From the NCBI GenBank assembly GCA_938073905.1, contig CALJEN010000005.1, forward strand, positions 180,088 to 244,087: 64,000 nt of DNA. Direction: 5' to 3'. Made by a program: the position numbers and the translations under genes. Below are positions 8,234 through 16,718 of the stretch, piece by piece. Below the pieces are notes generated by a model. It saw only the letters and a list, made by a program, of their open reading frames with translations, did not search any database and was not told the origin of the DNA. The DNA is from an uncultured Sulfolobales archaeon (GTDB lineage: Archaea; Thermoproteota; Thermoprotei_A; Sulfolobales; NBVN01). Numbering within the stretch: the stretch's first letter is position 1; each line of letters begins with the position of its first letter.

Positions 8234-9208
8234 CTAGAGCTCGACGAACCTACCCATCCCCCTCTCGAGGGCCAGCCTGTAGGCCGCGGCCGCCGCAGCA
8301 GCGTCTTGGATTGCCAGTCCGACGCTCTTGAACACCGTCACCCCCTCTCTAGTCAGCCGGCCGGGCCTCCTGCCCGAGGCCACCTCGCCGAGCTCGTAGA
8401 CCCTGTCCATGCTCAGCAGGCCCGCCTCGACGGGTATCCTTATGTCTCCCGTTTCCAGCATCACGGCCTCCCTGGAGTCGACCACGACGACCTCGGCCCT
8501 CCTCACGACGTCGTCGTCCAGGGCCCTAGCATCCCTGACGTGGGCTCCGATAGATATGACGTGAGCCGGGGAGCTCAGGTACGCTCCCTCGATCACCGGC
8601 GTCCTCGTCGTCGAGGCCTCGATGACCACGCTGGCACCCTCTACGGCCTCGCGGGGACTGCGGCACTTCGAGACCCTGAAGCCCAGCTGCTCAGCGTACC
8701 TCCTGAACGACTCGACCGCCTCCTCCCTCACGTCGTACGCCCTGACCTCCTCGGTTTTGTAGACGTGCGATACGAACCTCAGCTGGTACCTCGCCTGATA
8801 CCCCGTCCCTATGATCGCCACGGGTCCCCCCGGCTCCGGAGCCATGTGCTTCGCCGAGACCGCGCTCGCGGCTCCAGTCCTCAGAGCCGTCAGCACACCT
8901 CCCTCCATGACCGCTAGAGGGGTGCCCGTGTGGGGGTCGAAGAGGTTGACGACGGCCTGGATGGTCGGCAACCCCCTCTCGACGTTGGCCGGGACTACGT
9001 TCACCACCTTGACCCCGACGCCGTAGCCCGGCACGTAGGACTGCATCACCCCCCACCAGTTTCCTTCCACCCACATCACGGTCCTGGGAGGAGTTACCGT
9101 GAGCCCGCTCGAGTACGATACGAAGGCCTTCTCGATCTCGCCTATGAGGATGTCGGGCCTCAGGAGCTCCTCGAGGTCCCTCCCGGAGAGGACTAGTAGC
9201 TTGGGCAA
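8234..9208 (-). CDS. Ornithine cyclodeaminase / alanine dehydrogenase family protein
   Basis: A 324-residue member of the mu-crystallin/OCD family. It shows the substrate-binding PPRTVMWVEG and GVGVKVVNVVP regions, the ALRTGAASAVSAKHMAP catalytic helix and a Rossmann NAD(P) motif, GPVAIIGTGYQARYQ. Members reduce keto acids or imines, or deaminate ornithine or alanine; the substrate here cannot be told from sequence. TTG 9208 is preferred over the longer frame because TATATAT at 9237-9243 puts the transcript start just before it and the family begins at PKLLVLS. Convergent with the membrane gene. Confidence 0.85.
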   Translation of the reverse strand: MPKLLVLSGRDLEELLRPDILIGEIEKAFVSYSSGLTVTPPRTVMWVEGNWWGVMQSYVPGYGVGVKVVNVVPANVERGLPTIQAVVNLFDPHTGTPLAVMEGGVLTALRTGAASAVSAKHMAPEPGGPVAIIGTGYQARYQLRFVSHVYKTEEVRAYDVREEAVESFRRYAEQLGFRVSKCRSPREAVEGASVVIEASTTRTPVIEGAYLSSPAHVISIGAHVRDARALDDDVVRRAEVVVVDSREAVMLETGDIRIPVEAGLLSMDRVYELGEVASGRRPGRLTREGVTVFKSVGLAIQDAAAAAAAYRLALERGMGRFVEL

Positions 9209-9276
9209 ACGCTCACCAAGGAGGTTGGGCCGAGAGGTATATATGCCATTCAGAAACCAAGGCCTCTTGCGCAGCA

Positions 9277-9284
9277 ACTTATTA
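9277..9284 (+). promoter_or_regulatory. TATA box upstream of the box C/D sRNA candidate
   Basis: The sequence CTTATTAG begins near 9278 and predicts a transcript beginning near 9304, immediately before the C box of the sRNA candidate. No protein-coding start lies within reach on this strand. Confidence 0.5.
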
Positions 9285-9302
9285 GACCCTCAGCACAGCG
9301 TC

Positions 9303-9356
9303 ATCGGTGATGAAGGAGGGCTCTGTGCCTATGATCGCGGGTGCAAACGCTGAGGA
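9303..9356 (+). ncRNA. Probable box C/D sRNA (2'-O-methylation guide)
   Basis: Box C GTGATGA (9307-9313), box C' TATGATC (9330-9336) and box D CTGA (9350-9353) have spacing close to archaeal dual-guide sRNAs; a D' box (around 9321-9326) is weak. The D guide would be the 13 bases before 9350 (GCGGGTGCAAACG). A TATA box 25 bases upstream supports transcription. The target is not assigned, since no rRNA other than 5S is in the window. The absence of a clear closing stem and the short D' guide lower certainty. Confidence 0.5.
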
Positions 9357-9622
9357 GGGGCCCTCATCGCGGAACAGTCGAGCCCTCGGTCCCTGCTTTC
9401 ACACAATACTAAGATGCTCGAGTGCCACGCTCTCGCTTCCGCCGAGCGCTGCTGCTACTCTCGTCCACGAGCGAGCCACCCGGCACTCGTCCGCGGGAGC
9501 CTGTCCATTTGCGTGGGCTTTCTGCGAAGCCGGGCGGTGGCCACCACGCGAGAGCGGGCACCGCCACACTGCTCGAAGGTGGAGGTAACCGGGGAAACCG
9601 CAAATGTGCCGCCTTCACAAAG

Positions 9623-9630
9623 CTTAAAAG
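9623..9630 (+). promoter_or_regulatory. TATA box of 5S rRNA
   Basis: CTTAAAAG, about 26 bases upstream of the mature 5S 5' end, the expected archaeal spacing. Confidence 0.7.
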
Positions 9631-9652
9631 CTTCGACGTCTAGCACTTGTCC

Positions 9653-9779
9653 GGGCGGATCCCGACCATAGCGGTCGGGAAACACCCGGACTCGTCAGAT
9701 CCCGGAAGTTAAGCCGGCCGCGTTGGAGAGGCAGTGAGGTCCGCGAGGCCTCGCAGCCTCTCCAAGTTGGGATCCGCCT
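9653..9779 (+). rRNA. rrf: 5S ribosomal RNA
   Basis: The sequence follows the archaeal 5S consensus: ACCATAGCGGTCGGG, AACACCCGGACTCGTC, CCGGAAGTTAAGCC, GGCAGTGAGGTCCGCGAGGC and CTCTCCAAG in the right order. Helix I closes with GGCGGATCCC (from 9654) against GGGATCCGCC (9769-9778). The 5' and 3' ends are set from this helix and could be off by one or two bases. It stands alone with its own TATA box and no 16S or 23S nearby, which is common in crenarchaea. The convergent zinc-finger gene ends 30 bases downstream. Confidence 0.95.
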
Positions 9780-9809
9780 CTCCTGGGGGAGCTTCTCGGC
9801 GCACTGCTC

Positions 9810-10121
9810 TCAAGTCCGCCCGGCGGACTCTAGGTCTTCCAGCTCCTCTCTGACTATGTTCTTGATCTCGTACTTGTGGACTCTGAGGAGGTGGAGGTAC
9901 ATCCCCTTGCGAGTGTAGGGACCCCTCCCGCAAAGGCCGCAGTATGTCTGACCTCCGGAGATCCTCACGAGACGCTTCGACGAGTACTCCAGAGTCCTGT
10001 ACACTACCTCCTCGAAGCCCGAGGAGCTTGCCTTCAGTCTGAAGTTCCGGACTCTGAACCCCACTGCTAGCCTGATCACCACGTCTACTAGCTTCTCTGA
10101 GAGTATGTCCTTGCTATACAT
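9810..10121 (-). CDS. C2H2-type zinc finger small protein
   Basis: A 103-residue protein. The N-terminal two thirds are a compact domain of unknown family (SKDILSEKLVDVVIRLAVGF). The C-terminal third has a classical C2H2 finger: CGLCGRGPYTRKGMYLHLLRVH, with cysteines three residues apart and histidines five apart, followed by an acidic tail. DNA, RNA or protein binding is possible; there is no way to choose from sequence. ATG 10121 lies eight bases downstream of the stop of the preceding gene, so the two form an operon; an upstream in-frame start at 10148 would overlap that gene. Confidence 0.6.
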   Translation of the reverse strand: MYSKDILSEKLVDVVIRLAVGFRVRNFRLKASSSGFEEVVYRTLEYSSKRLVRISGGQTYCGLCGRGPYTRKGMYLHLLRVHKYEIKNIVREELEDLESAGRT

Positions 10122-10128
10122 GGTCGAA

Positions 10129-10653
10129 CTACACTCCCACACCTCCAACTGCTATCGCGAGACCCGTCAGAGCTACCTGGAGGGCCAGCGCGGGAGTGAG
10201 GGATCTCAAGCGCTCTCTGAGCCTCTCGCACGGGTACACGTCCAGGTAGTGGCAGGTCAGCCTGAGAAGCTCCTCCGCGTCTTCCGCCCCCAATCTGCCC
10301 CTCGCGAGCTCTATTCTGTAGCCTATTAGCATGTTCAGGAACTCGGACAGCTCCCCGTCCGGAGTCTCCAGCTCCCACAGCCTCCTCCTAATCTTCATAG
10401 CCAGGAAGGACGCGAGGCCCGGAACGTAGGCCTCCTCCACGGCCAGGGCCTCCAGCAGCCTTCCGACATACTCCTTGAGGAGGCTCGCGAGCTCCTTCGA
10501 GAGGCTGCGGTACCCGAGGGAGTTGATTATGTTCAGTACGGAGTTGACGAGAACCGTCCCCGAGACGAGCTCGTCTAGGTGCTCCAGATCCGGGAAGAGA
10601 GGGAACTGGGGCTCTCCGCTTGACAGGCTGCGGACATGGCTAACGCAACCCAT
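10129..10653 (-). CDS. Helical protein with a C-terminal membrane anchor, unknown family
   Basis: I do not recognise this 174-residue protein. Most of it is predicted helical by eye, with leucine-rich heptads (ELASLLKEYVGRLLEAL). The last 20 residues are hydrophobic and glycine-rich (ALALQVALTGLAIAVGGVGV), consistent with a tail anchor in the membrane. ATG 10653 is supported by a TATA-like CTATTTAG about 35 bases upstream. It is followed after eight bases by the zinc-finger gene in the same direction, so the pair may act together. Confidence 0.65.
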   Translation of the reverse strand: MGCVSHVRSLSSGEPQFPLFPDLEHLDELVSGTVLVNSVLNIINSLGYRSLSKELASLLKEYVGRLLEALAVEEAYVPGLASFLAMKIRRRLWELETPDGELSEFLNMLIGYRIELARGRLGAEDAEELLRLTCHYLDVYPCERLRERLRSLTPALALQVALTGLAIAVGGVGV

Positions 10654-10873
10654 AGCTCTCGCACTGACTCTTCCAAGGCCTTCGGTCTAAATAGCCTGGG
10701 GATCGAGAAACCCCCCTAGGCGCTGTCGAATATTACGCCACTAGCCGTACTTCATGACGTGTGACCCTCGAAGTATTATGCCGGTTCTTCCTCTAATTCG
10801 GATCAGAGCTCGAGAGCGGCCGAGGCTTCCGGAAGACCTATAAGGTCGAGCGGGAGACGCACGCGGGTCTACC

Positions 10874-11308
10874 GTGGCCTATCAGGTCTACTCGAGAACG
10901 TACTCGGTAGAGACCAGGAGCAGGTTCGACGTGATCAGGATAACCGAGATTGTCGAGAGCGCGGTGAGGGAGTCCGGGATAAGGGAGGGCCACGTCCTCG
11001 CGTTCGTTCCCCACGCTACGGCCGCGATAGCCACGAACGAGTACGAGCCGAGGATAGTCGAGGACTACGTCGCGTGGTTCAAGAGGGCGATCCCCCCTGG
11101 AGCGGAGTGGAGGCACGACGAGATAGACGACAACGCTCACGCACACATAGCCTCGCTCCTGGTCGGTCAGTCCAGAATGCTGCCGGTATCGGAGGGCAGG
11201 ATCGTGAGGGGCGCGTGGCAGGAGGTGCTGCTCCTAGAGTTCGACGGCCCGCGGAGGAGGACCGTCTTCGTCCAGGTGTGCGGAGTCGGGGAGACTAGAA
11301 CACCGTGA
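10874..11308 (+). CDS. YjbQ/UPF0047 family protein
   Basis: A 144-residue protein of the YjbQ family, recognised by the HVLAFVPHATAAIATNEYE motif, the conserved AEWRHDE.DDNAHAH segment and the closing GPRRRTVFVQVCG. Some members have low thiamine-phosphate synthase activity, but the true role in archaea is not settled. GTG 10874 starts translation about 35 bases after a CTATAAGG TATA box (10837). Convergent with glmS, whose stop overlaps this gene's end by 14 bases. Confidence 0.9.
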   Translation: MAYQVYSRTYSVETRSRFDVIRITEIVESAVRESGIREGHVLAFVPHATAAIATNEYEPRIVEDYVAWFKRAIPPGAEWRHDEIDDNAHAHIASLLVGQSRMLPVSEGRIVRGAWQEVLLLEFDGPRRRTVFVQVCGVGETRTP

Positions 11309-13115
11309 CGGTCTTGGCCAGGTTCCTGGGTCTGTCCGGGTTCAGTCCCCGCTCGACCGCCGTGTAGTAGGCCAGCAGCTGATAGGGTATCACGTAGGTC
11401 ACCAGGGACACCTCCAGGGACACACGGGGCAGTGAGATCATTGCGTCACTGTTCCTCTCCAAGACCGGTGTCACCCTATCTCTCGGCAGGACGGTCACTA
11501 CGTACGCACCCCTGGCCTTCATCTCCTCGACGTTCCCCTCGACGAGTTCGTCCAGCTCCCCGACCACGGTGAAGAACACCGGGAACTCTCTGACTACCAG
11601 GGATATGGGTCCGTGCTTGGACTCTCCGGCCGGGTAGGCCTCGGCGTGCACGTAGGCCACCTCCTTTATCTTCAGCGCTCCCTCTGCCGAGATGGGGTAG
11701 CCGAAGGCCCTCCCCAGGTAGTAGGCCGACTGCGCTGAGGACATCCTCCTGGCTAGACTCCTCGCCGCGCCCTCGCTGGACTCTATTACCGATGCGGTGA
11801 CCTCGGGCAGCCTCCTGAGGGCCTCCAGCACCCTGGACGTGTGCGAGCCGTCCTTCGCTAGCACCGTGCCCAGGTATACGAGGGCCGCCACCTGGGACGT
11901 GAACGTCTTGGTAGCCGCGACGCTTATCTCGGGACCGGACCTGAGGTACACGTAAGTGCCGGCCTCGCGGGCTATTGTCGAGAGGGGGTTGTTCACTAGG
12001 GCTACGACCCTCGCCCCCCTTCTTACCGACTCCCTGACAGCTAGCAGGGTGTCTATGGTCTCTCCGGACTGGCTCACGGCCACCACCGCGTCTCCCTCTC
12101 CGACCCCGCGGAGGTACACGCTCGCTTCGGAGGCCACGAAGGCGTAAGCCCTAAGGCCGAGGTATCTGAAGTAGAGAGCTCCGACGAGCGAAGCGTGGTA
12201 GGAGCTCCCGGCACCGACGACGTATACATTATCCGACTCCCCGAGGACCCTGGCAGCCCTCTCCACCTCCTCTTTAGCGGAGACGAGCCCGGAGAGCGTC
12301 TGGGCTAGGGAGTGCGGTTGCTCGTAGATCTCCTTGAGCATGTAGTGCTCGTAGGGGCCCTTCCCGAAGTCCTCTGCGGCGTACTCCACCTGGACTACCC
12401 TGCTGCTCAGGTCCGCGGGACCCCCACCGAGCGCCTCGACGAAGACCAGGCCCGGCTCCGCGTAGCCTACTTCGTCGTCGTTCAGGACCACCGCTCTGTT
12501 CGTGAAGGGGAGGATGCTAACGATGTCGCTGGAGACCAGGACGACCCCGTCGCCTAGACCCACGATGAGGGGCGACACCTTTCTCGCGAAGAATATCCTC
12601 CGGGGGTGGCCGGCATCCACGGCGACTATGGCGAAGGCTCCCCTAAGCATGGATATGGCCCTCTTGAACGCCGAGTAGGTATCGGCGCCGCTCGACTTCA
12701 GCTCCTCCACGAGGTGGGGCACCACCTCCGTGTCCGTCTCGCTGGCAAAGACGTGACCCCTGCTCCTGAGCATCTCCTTGAGCTCGGAGTAGTTCTCTAT
12801 TATCCCGTTGTGCGCCACGGCCACCCTCATTCCGCAGTCCACGTGCGGGTGGGCGTTCTCTCTGGTCGGCGCTCCGTGGGTAGCCCACCTCGTATGACCT
12901 ATGCCGACGCTTCCAGAGAGGCGAGCGAAGCCCTCGAGCTTGGCCACAGCGTCGACGGCCCCCACGTTCTTCGCCACGCGGAGGACGCCAGAGTCCACGA
13001 CGGCCACACCAACCGAGTCGTACCCCCTATACTCGAGCCTCTTCAGGGCCTCCGTGAGGATGACGCCGAGGTCCTCCCTCCTCTCACTGACGGCTATTGC
13101 CACAATGCCGCACAC
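11295..13115 (-). CDS. glmS: Glutamine--fructose-6-phosphate aminotransferase (isomerizing)
   Basis: Makes glucosamine-6-phosphate, the entry to amino-sugar and N-glycan precursor synthesis. The start is the GTG placed so that Cys2 becomes the nucleophile after processing (V-CGIVAIAV at the N terminus); the 8 codons upstream in frame are therefore excluded. The glutaminase domain (residues 2 to about 235) has GHTRWATHG; two SIS sugar-isomerase domains follow, with GAGSSYHASL, SQSGETIDTL and a C terminus ending PRNLAKTVTVF. 606 residues is the normal length. A CTTTAAAA box lies about 35 bases upstream of the start. Confidence 0.96.
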   Translation of the reverse strand: MCGIVAIAVSERREDLGVILTEALKRLEYRGYDSVGVAVVDSGVLRVAKNVGAVDAVAKLEGFARLSGSVGIGHTRWATHGAPTRENAHPHVDCGMRVAVAHNGIIENYSELKEMLRSRGHVFASETDTEVVPHLVEELKSSGADTYSAFKRAISMLRGAFAIVAVDAGHPRRIFFARKVSPLIVGLGDGVVLVSSDIVSILPFTNRAVVLNDDEVGYAEPGLVFVEALGGGPADLSSRVVQVEYAAEDFGKGPYEHYMLKEIYEQPHSLAQTLSGLVSAKEEVERAARVLGESDNVYVVGAGSSYHASLVGALYFRYLGLRAYAFVASEASVYLRGVGEGDAVVAVSQSGETIDTLLAVRESVRRGARVVALVNNPLSTIAREAGTYVYLRSGPEISVAATKTFTSQVAALVYLGTVLAKDGSHTSRVLEALRRLPEVTASVIESSEGAARSLARRMSSAQSAYYLGRAFGYPISAEGALKIKEVAYVHAEAYPAGESKHGPISLVVREFPVFFTVVGELDELVEGNVEEMKARGAYVVTVLPRDRVTPVLERNSDAMISLPRVSLEVSLVTYVIPYQLLAYYTAVERGLNPDRPRNLAKTVTVF

Positions 13116-13167
13116 TCCCGACACCGGTCTGGGCATCACTTGCGGTGCAGGATTTTAAAGCCGCCTC

Positions 13168-14508
13168 TCAAACCCCCCTGGCGACACTCCTCCTCAAGGT
13201 CTCCACGAAAGCCCTCAACCTCTCCCTGGTCTCGTGGAGGCTCTCGCTGGAGAGGAACAGGGACAGCTTCCTGGCGAACCTATCTACGTCCTTTGAGCGC
13301 CTGGCCTTCTCGAGCTCCCCGAGGATCTCTCCGGGAGCCCTCAGGTTCCTCAGTAGTTCACCGAGGACCGGGTCTTCCAGAGCCCTCGAGACCAGGTTTC
13401 TGAGAGCCTCGTAGAGTCCGCAGATCTCCCTGCCCACGCTCCTCACGTCCCCGTAGTCCGTCAGCAGCCCGACGGCCTCGTCGCCGAACCCGTGCGAAGC
13501 GAGGACTATGAGGGACTTGGGGTCCGAGGAGTGCTTCACCATGACGGCGCTCTCGTAGAGCTTCGACTTCGCCTCGACGGTGTACGGTCTCGCCCGGTCT
13601 CCGGACGCGAACCGGACGAACCTGGACCTGCGGTAAAGGTCCCTGCTCCAGAGGTCTACGAGCCTCCTCAGCTCGGGCTCCGACCTCACCTCGACCTCCT
13701 CGACCGGGACGCTCTCCCACCTCAGCAGCCGCGAGGACTCGGAGGTGGTCAGCAGGCGGCCGCCCGGCTCGCGGGCGTTCACGAGGTGGAGCCTGAAGCT
13801 CCCGTAGTCGTAGAGCTCTACGTTGGGTCTGAGGATGGCGGGCTCCGGAGCCTCGAGGACGAACGTGAGAGTCCACCCCTCCATGCCCTTCACCCTCTCG
13901 TAGAGGCCCCCGCTCTCCGCCACGTAGTCCGCGACCGCCGCGTAGGGGTCGACGATGCGGTCTAGCTCCTCGACGAGCACTCTCTTCCCGACGTACCTCA
14001 TGTTGTGGAGCGAGTACCTGGTGGCCGGCACCCACCTCCCCAGCAGGGGGTTGAAGTAAAGCGTCACCTGGTAACCGTCCACCCGGGACGTCACCTCCTC
14101 CACTCTCACCTTCTCGGGGTCGGGCAGCTCCACCCCTCTGCCCTCCAGGTCGTGAGTCCTGTGGGTCGGGTAGGCGACGAGGGACACTCCGGTGCCCTCG
14201 AAGAGGAGAACCGTCCCGGTAGCGTCGAGTGAGACGGGGAAGTACCTCACGGGCACCCTCGGGTTCCAAGAGTATATGCAGAGAGACCTGTCGCCGGAGT
14301 AGTAGCAGTTCTTCTCCAGGAACCTGGTGAACACGTCGATGTACCTGCTCTTGAAGACCTCGACTCTCTTCGCGGGCTCTCCGATGAGACTCGAGACCTG
14401 CTTGACCTCCTCCTGGCTGGGGGCATAGGCCTCGTCGAGGAGGAGCTTGAAGGCCTCGACCACGCATATGGAGTTCCCAGCACACTTCTCGAGGAGCTTC
14501 CCGAGCAC
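13168..14508 (-). CDS. RNA-ligase-like protein with altered catalytic motifs
   Basis: A 446-residue protein whose central part resembles the nucleotidyltransferase core of T4 Rnl1-type RNA ligases. The motif I position reads SRVDGYQV (about residue 142), where ligases have KxDG, so the AMP-accepting lysine appears to be arginine. A motif III-like GWTLTFVLEAPEP (about 210-225) and a motif V-like EAKSKLYE (about 310-318) are recognisable, but the segment before motif V lacks the usual EG pair. The C-terminal 120 residues are helical. Either the enzyme is inactive, or the alignment by eye is wrong. Two possible partners in RNA repair, rtcB and archease, are elsewhere in the window. GTG start. 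Confidence 0.5.
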   Translation of the reverse strand: MLGKLLEKCAGNSICVVEAFKLLLDEAYAPSQEEVKQVSSLIGEPAKRVEVFKSRYIDVFTRFLEKNCYYSGDRSLCIYSWNPRVPVRYFPVSLDATGTVLLFEGTGVSLVAYPTHRTHDLEGRGVELPDPEKVRVEEVTSRVDGYQVTLYFNPLLGRWVPATRYSLHNMRYVGKRVLVEELDRIVDPYAAVADYVAESGGLYERVKGMEGWTLTFVLEAPEPAILRPNVELYDYGSFRLHLVNAREPGGRLLTTSESSRLLRWESVPVEEVEVRSEPELRRLVDLWSRDLYRRSRFVRFASGDRARPYTVEAKSKLYESAVMVKHSSDPKSLIVLASHGFGDEAVGLLTDYGDVRSVGREICGLYEALRNLVSRALEDPVLGELLRNLRAPGEILGELEKARRSKDVDRFARKLSLFLSSESLHETRERLRAFVETLRRSVARGV

Positions 14509-14676
14509 CGCTCCTCCTCCGCGCGCTAGCTGCCGGAGCTCATAAAACGTGGTGCTGGAGGACCTCGCACAGCGGCTCCCGCCCCGGAGTTGGTGACTGT
14601 CGGGCCTTCAGCGCGCCGAGGCTCCCACACGGTCTACCCGGGCCGCGATCTGGAAAGCCTGCCGCGTCATACCCCC

Positions 14677-15792
14677 TCAGACCCTCGCGATCACCCTTGC
14701 TCTCACGACGGTCGCGGTTCCGTAGGTGAGGACCTCGGCCCCGACCAGTACGTAGCTGTCCTTGGGCACGCCGCTCAGCTCGAGCCTATCGCTGTAGCTG
14801 ACAGCGGTCTGCCCGGGCGGTGACAGATGCAAGACCCTTCTCATAACCCACGGCTCGTGCCCTAGTGCCGGTGGCTGGAAGACGGCTACCGGGAACTGCA
14901 GGCCCGAGGTAGCTGGAACCACGTAGCAGACTATCGTCACGCGCGGGTAGTAGTTGGAGACGGTGGTGTCGGCGACCTCGACCGAGACCTCTAGCTCCAC
15001 CTCTACAACACCCCCACCCCTGATGACCCTCAGCACCTGGGTTAGGGCGGCCGGGTCGGAGGAAGTGCCGGTGCTAGCGATGGCCCTGTTCGGGTACACG
15101 ATGAGGTACTCGCCGTCCAGCCGCCAGTGGTTCCCGGACGGCATCCCGTAGGTCAGGCCCGCGAAGTAGAACACCGCGTTGCCCCGGAGCAGGGGCCTGT
15201 ACCCGGTGTCCGCACCAGTGGGTGGCGCACTCGCGGCTATCCTCTCGTGGATGGGACCGTAGTCCAGGTAGCTGAAGTAGTTTATCAGGTGAGCTACAGC
15301 CAGCTTATAGCCCACGTTTAGGAGCTCGGGACTCGAGCCGCGGTCGAGACCCTCTGGCTCTCCCAGCGGAACGATCAGGAACCTGCCCCCCTCCACAACC
15401 ACGAGGAGCTTCTCGCTCCCGCTATCCGGCGGGGGCAGCACCAGCTCACCGTCGATCAGACCACCTCCGTAGCCTCGCACTATGGACTCCCCGCTTATCG
15501 AGTACGCTGCGAGAACCCTGATCGGGGCGCTAGCTCTCAGCCTGACGGAGCCGTTGGGTAGCCTGGAAGCCTCGATCTCTACGGAGCTTAGCCTGCTCAC
15601 CTCGCTCGCGAACTCCGCGAGGTGTCTGCCGCTGACCGAGATACCGTAGAGTGCGGCAGCTAAAATCTGGGAGAGAACGACTAGGGCGACTATCGACGCT
15701 GCTAGGGTGGAGACCGAGCCTCTGGAGCTAGACCCGCGGAACTCGGGGGTCGGGCTCGGCAGCCCCGCCGGTGCGGAGGTCTCCGCTTCCAC
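14677..15792 (-). CDS. Type IV pilin-like or membrane-anchored surface protein
   Basis: 371 residues from GTG 15792, chosen because a TATA-like CTTTATTAG at 15822-15830 would start transcription just upstream; the longer frame runs through that promoter. After a short Ser/Gly-rich head comes a 21-residue hydrophobic helix (STLAASIVALVVLSQILAAA), then a long beta-rich exterior with a SRLSSVEIEASRLPNGSVRL stretch. This order is like archaeal type IV pilins and other N-terminally anchored surface proteins, although a clean class III signal-peptidase site is not obvious. The role is unknown. Confidence 0.6.
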   Translation of the reverse strand: MEAETSAPAGLPSPTPEFRGSSSRGSVSTLAASIVALVVLSQILAAALYGISVSGRHLAEFASEVSRLSSVEIEASRLPNGSVRLRASAPIRVLAAYSISGESIVRGYGGGLIDGELVLPPPDSGSEKLLVVVEGGRFLIVPLGEPEGLDRGSSPELLNVGYKLAVAHLINYFSYLDYGPIHERIAASAPPTGADTGYRPLLRGNAVFYFAGLTYGMPSGNHWRLDGEYLIVYPNRAIASTGTSSDPAALTQVLRVIRGGGVVEVELEVSVEVADTTVSNYYPRVTIVCYVVPATSGLQFPVAVFQPPALGHEPWVMRRVLHLSPPGQTAVSYSDRLELSGVPKDSYVLVGAEVLTYGTATVVRARVIARV

Positions 15793-15958
15793 CGCCCTCT
15801 TAACCCGAGCATGAGGAGGTCTAATAAAGCGTGCTCGCGGTCCACGGACCGGGGTGGCTAGGCTCCGCGCCACCTCGTTGCCGACGCATAGCCGCCCCGG
15901 GTCGATGGGAGAAGATGCCGGTGGACCGCCGATATCTGAGAGGGCTCCCGGAGAAACG

Positions 15959-15966
15959 CATAAAAG
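15959..15966 (+). promoter_or_regulatory. TATA box of tRNA-Gly
   Basis: CATAAAAG, 25 bases upstream of the first base of the tRNA. Confidence 0.65.
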
Positions 15967-15990
15967 CGTGAGGAAACTAGAACTGTCCTG

Positions 15991-16069
15991 GCGGCGGTCG
16001 TCCAGCCTGGTCTAGGACGCCGGCCTCCCAAGCCGGCGATCCCGGGTTCAAATCCCGGCCGCCGCACCA
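15991..16069 (+). tRNA. tRNA-Gly (CCC)
   Basis: A complete cloverleaf: acceptor GCGGCGG with CCGCCGC, D arm GTCC...GGAC, anticodon stem CCGGC/GCCGG with loop CTCCCAA (anticodon CCC), and T arm CCGGG-TTCAAAT-CCCGG. Discriminator A is at 16066 and CCA is encoded at 16067-16069. No intron is present. Confidence 0.98.
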
Positions 16070-16074
16070 GCGAG

Positions 16075-16360
16075 CCTGGCCTCCCTTCTATCGGGACGGC
16101 AACCGAGACCTCTTGTACCGGGGTTCCCGTCCACCGAGCAGCGTGCGGCTTCGCGCCGGTCGACTCCCTAGACTCCCCGCCCTTTGAGGGTGGAGCGAGA
16201 CCGCTCGGCTGCGCCGAGCGGGGCTGTCGGTAGTGTGAGTGTCCGTTCAGGAGGAGAGGCTCCGCGCTTTCGGGTCTCCTCCACCTTGAGCTGCGGGAGC
16301 GAGCCGCGAAGTTCCCTGGGGAGGGAGCTTCCGGGCGCACGTAGACCGCGGAACACACGG
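16075..16360. other. GC-rich gap with strong hairpins, possible RNA
   Basis: No protein gene is supported in this 300-base gap. It holds a perfect hairpin, CCGCTCGGC-TGC-GCCGAGCGG (about 16200-16220), and a second one with arms GGAGGAGA/TCTCCTCC (16250-16282). A TATA-like TTAAATAG read on the minus strand at about 16365 could drive a leftward RNA from near 16345. The same bases could serve the rightward gene at 16377. No known RNA class is recognised. Confidence 0.3.
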
Positions 16361-16376
16361 TGCACCTATTTAAGCT

Positions 16377-16697
16377 ATGGCAGGAAAGGTGGTGCGGAGG
16401 CTCGTCGGTCCGAGCGGTGATCTGATGCCCAAAGTGGTGGACGACAAGGTTGTCAGATACGTCGAGGGCGCGGTTCTCTCGATGCTCAGGCTCAGGAGGT
16501 ACCTGTTGTCCCGGGGAGTTGACCCAGAGGAGGTCGATGAGAGGATAAAGAAGCAGGCCATCGGCATGCTCGAGGCCTCGGGGCTGAGTAAGGAGAAGAT
16601 ACTGAGCATACTGGTCGAGCTGAAGCTGGTCGTGGAGACCCTCATAAAACTGGCCAGCGAGATGGAGCTCCAAGGCGAGGGCGAGCGCGACCTTTAA
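16377..16697 (+). CDS. Small helical protein, unknown
   Basis: A 106-residue protein that I do not recognise. It is charged and helical from about residue 25 to 95 (VDPEEVDERIKKQAIGML, then a leucine-rich helix), with no Cys and no membrane segment. The start is unsure: ATG 16377 lies only a few bases after TATTTAAG, which if it is the TATA box would favour the internal ATG at 16425 (MPKVVDDK). It sits 21 bases before a DUF401 permease in the same direction, although the permease has its own TATA-like box. Confidence 0.6.
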   Translation: MAGKVVRRLVGPSGDLMPKVVDDKVVRYVEGAVLSMLRLRRYLLSRGVDPEEVDERIKKQAIGMLEASGLSKEKILSILVELKLVVETLIKLASEMELQGEGERDL

Positions 16698-16718
16698 ACC
16701 CGGGCCGACTTTAGTCGT

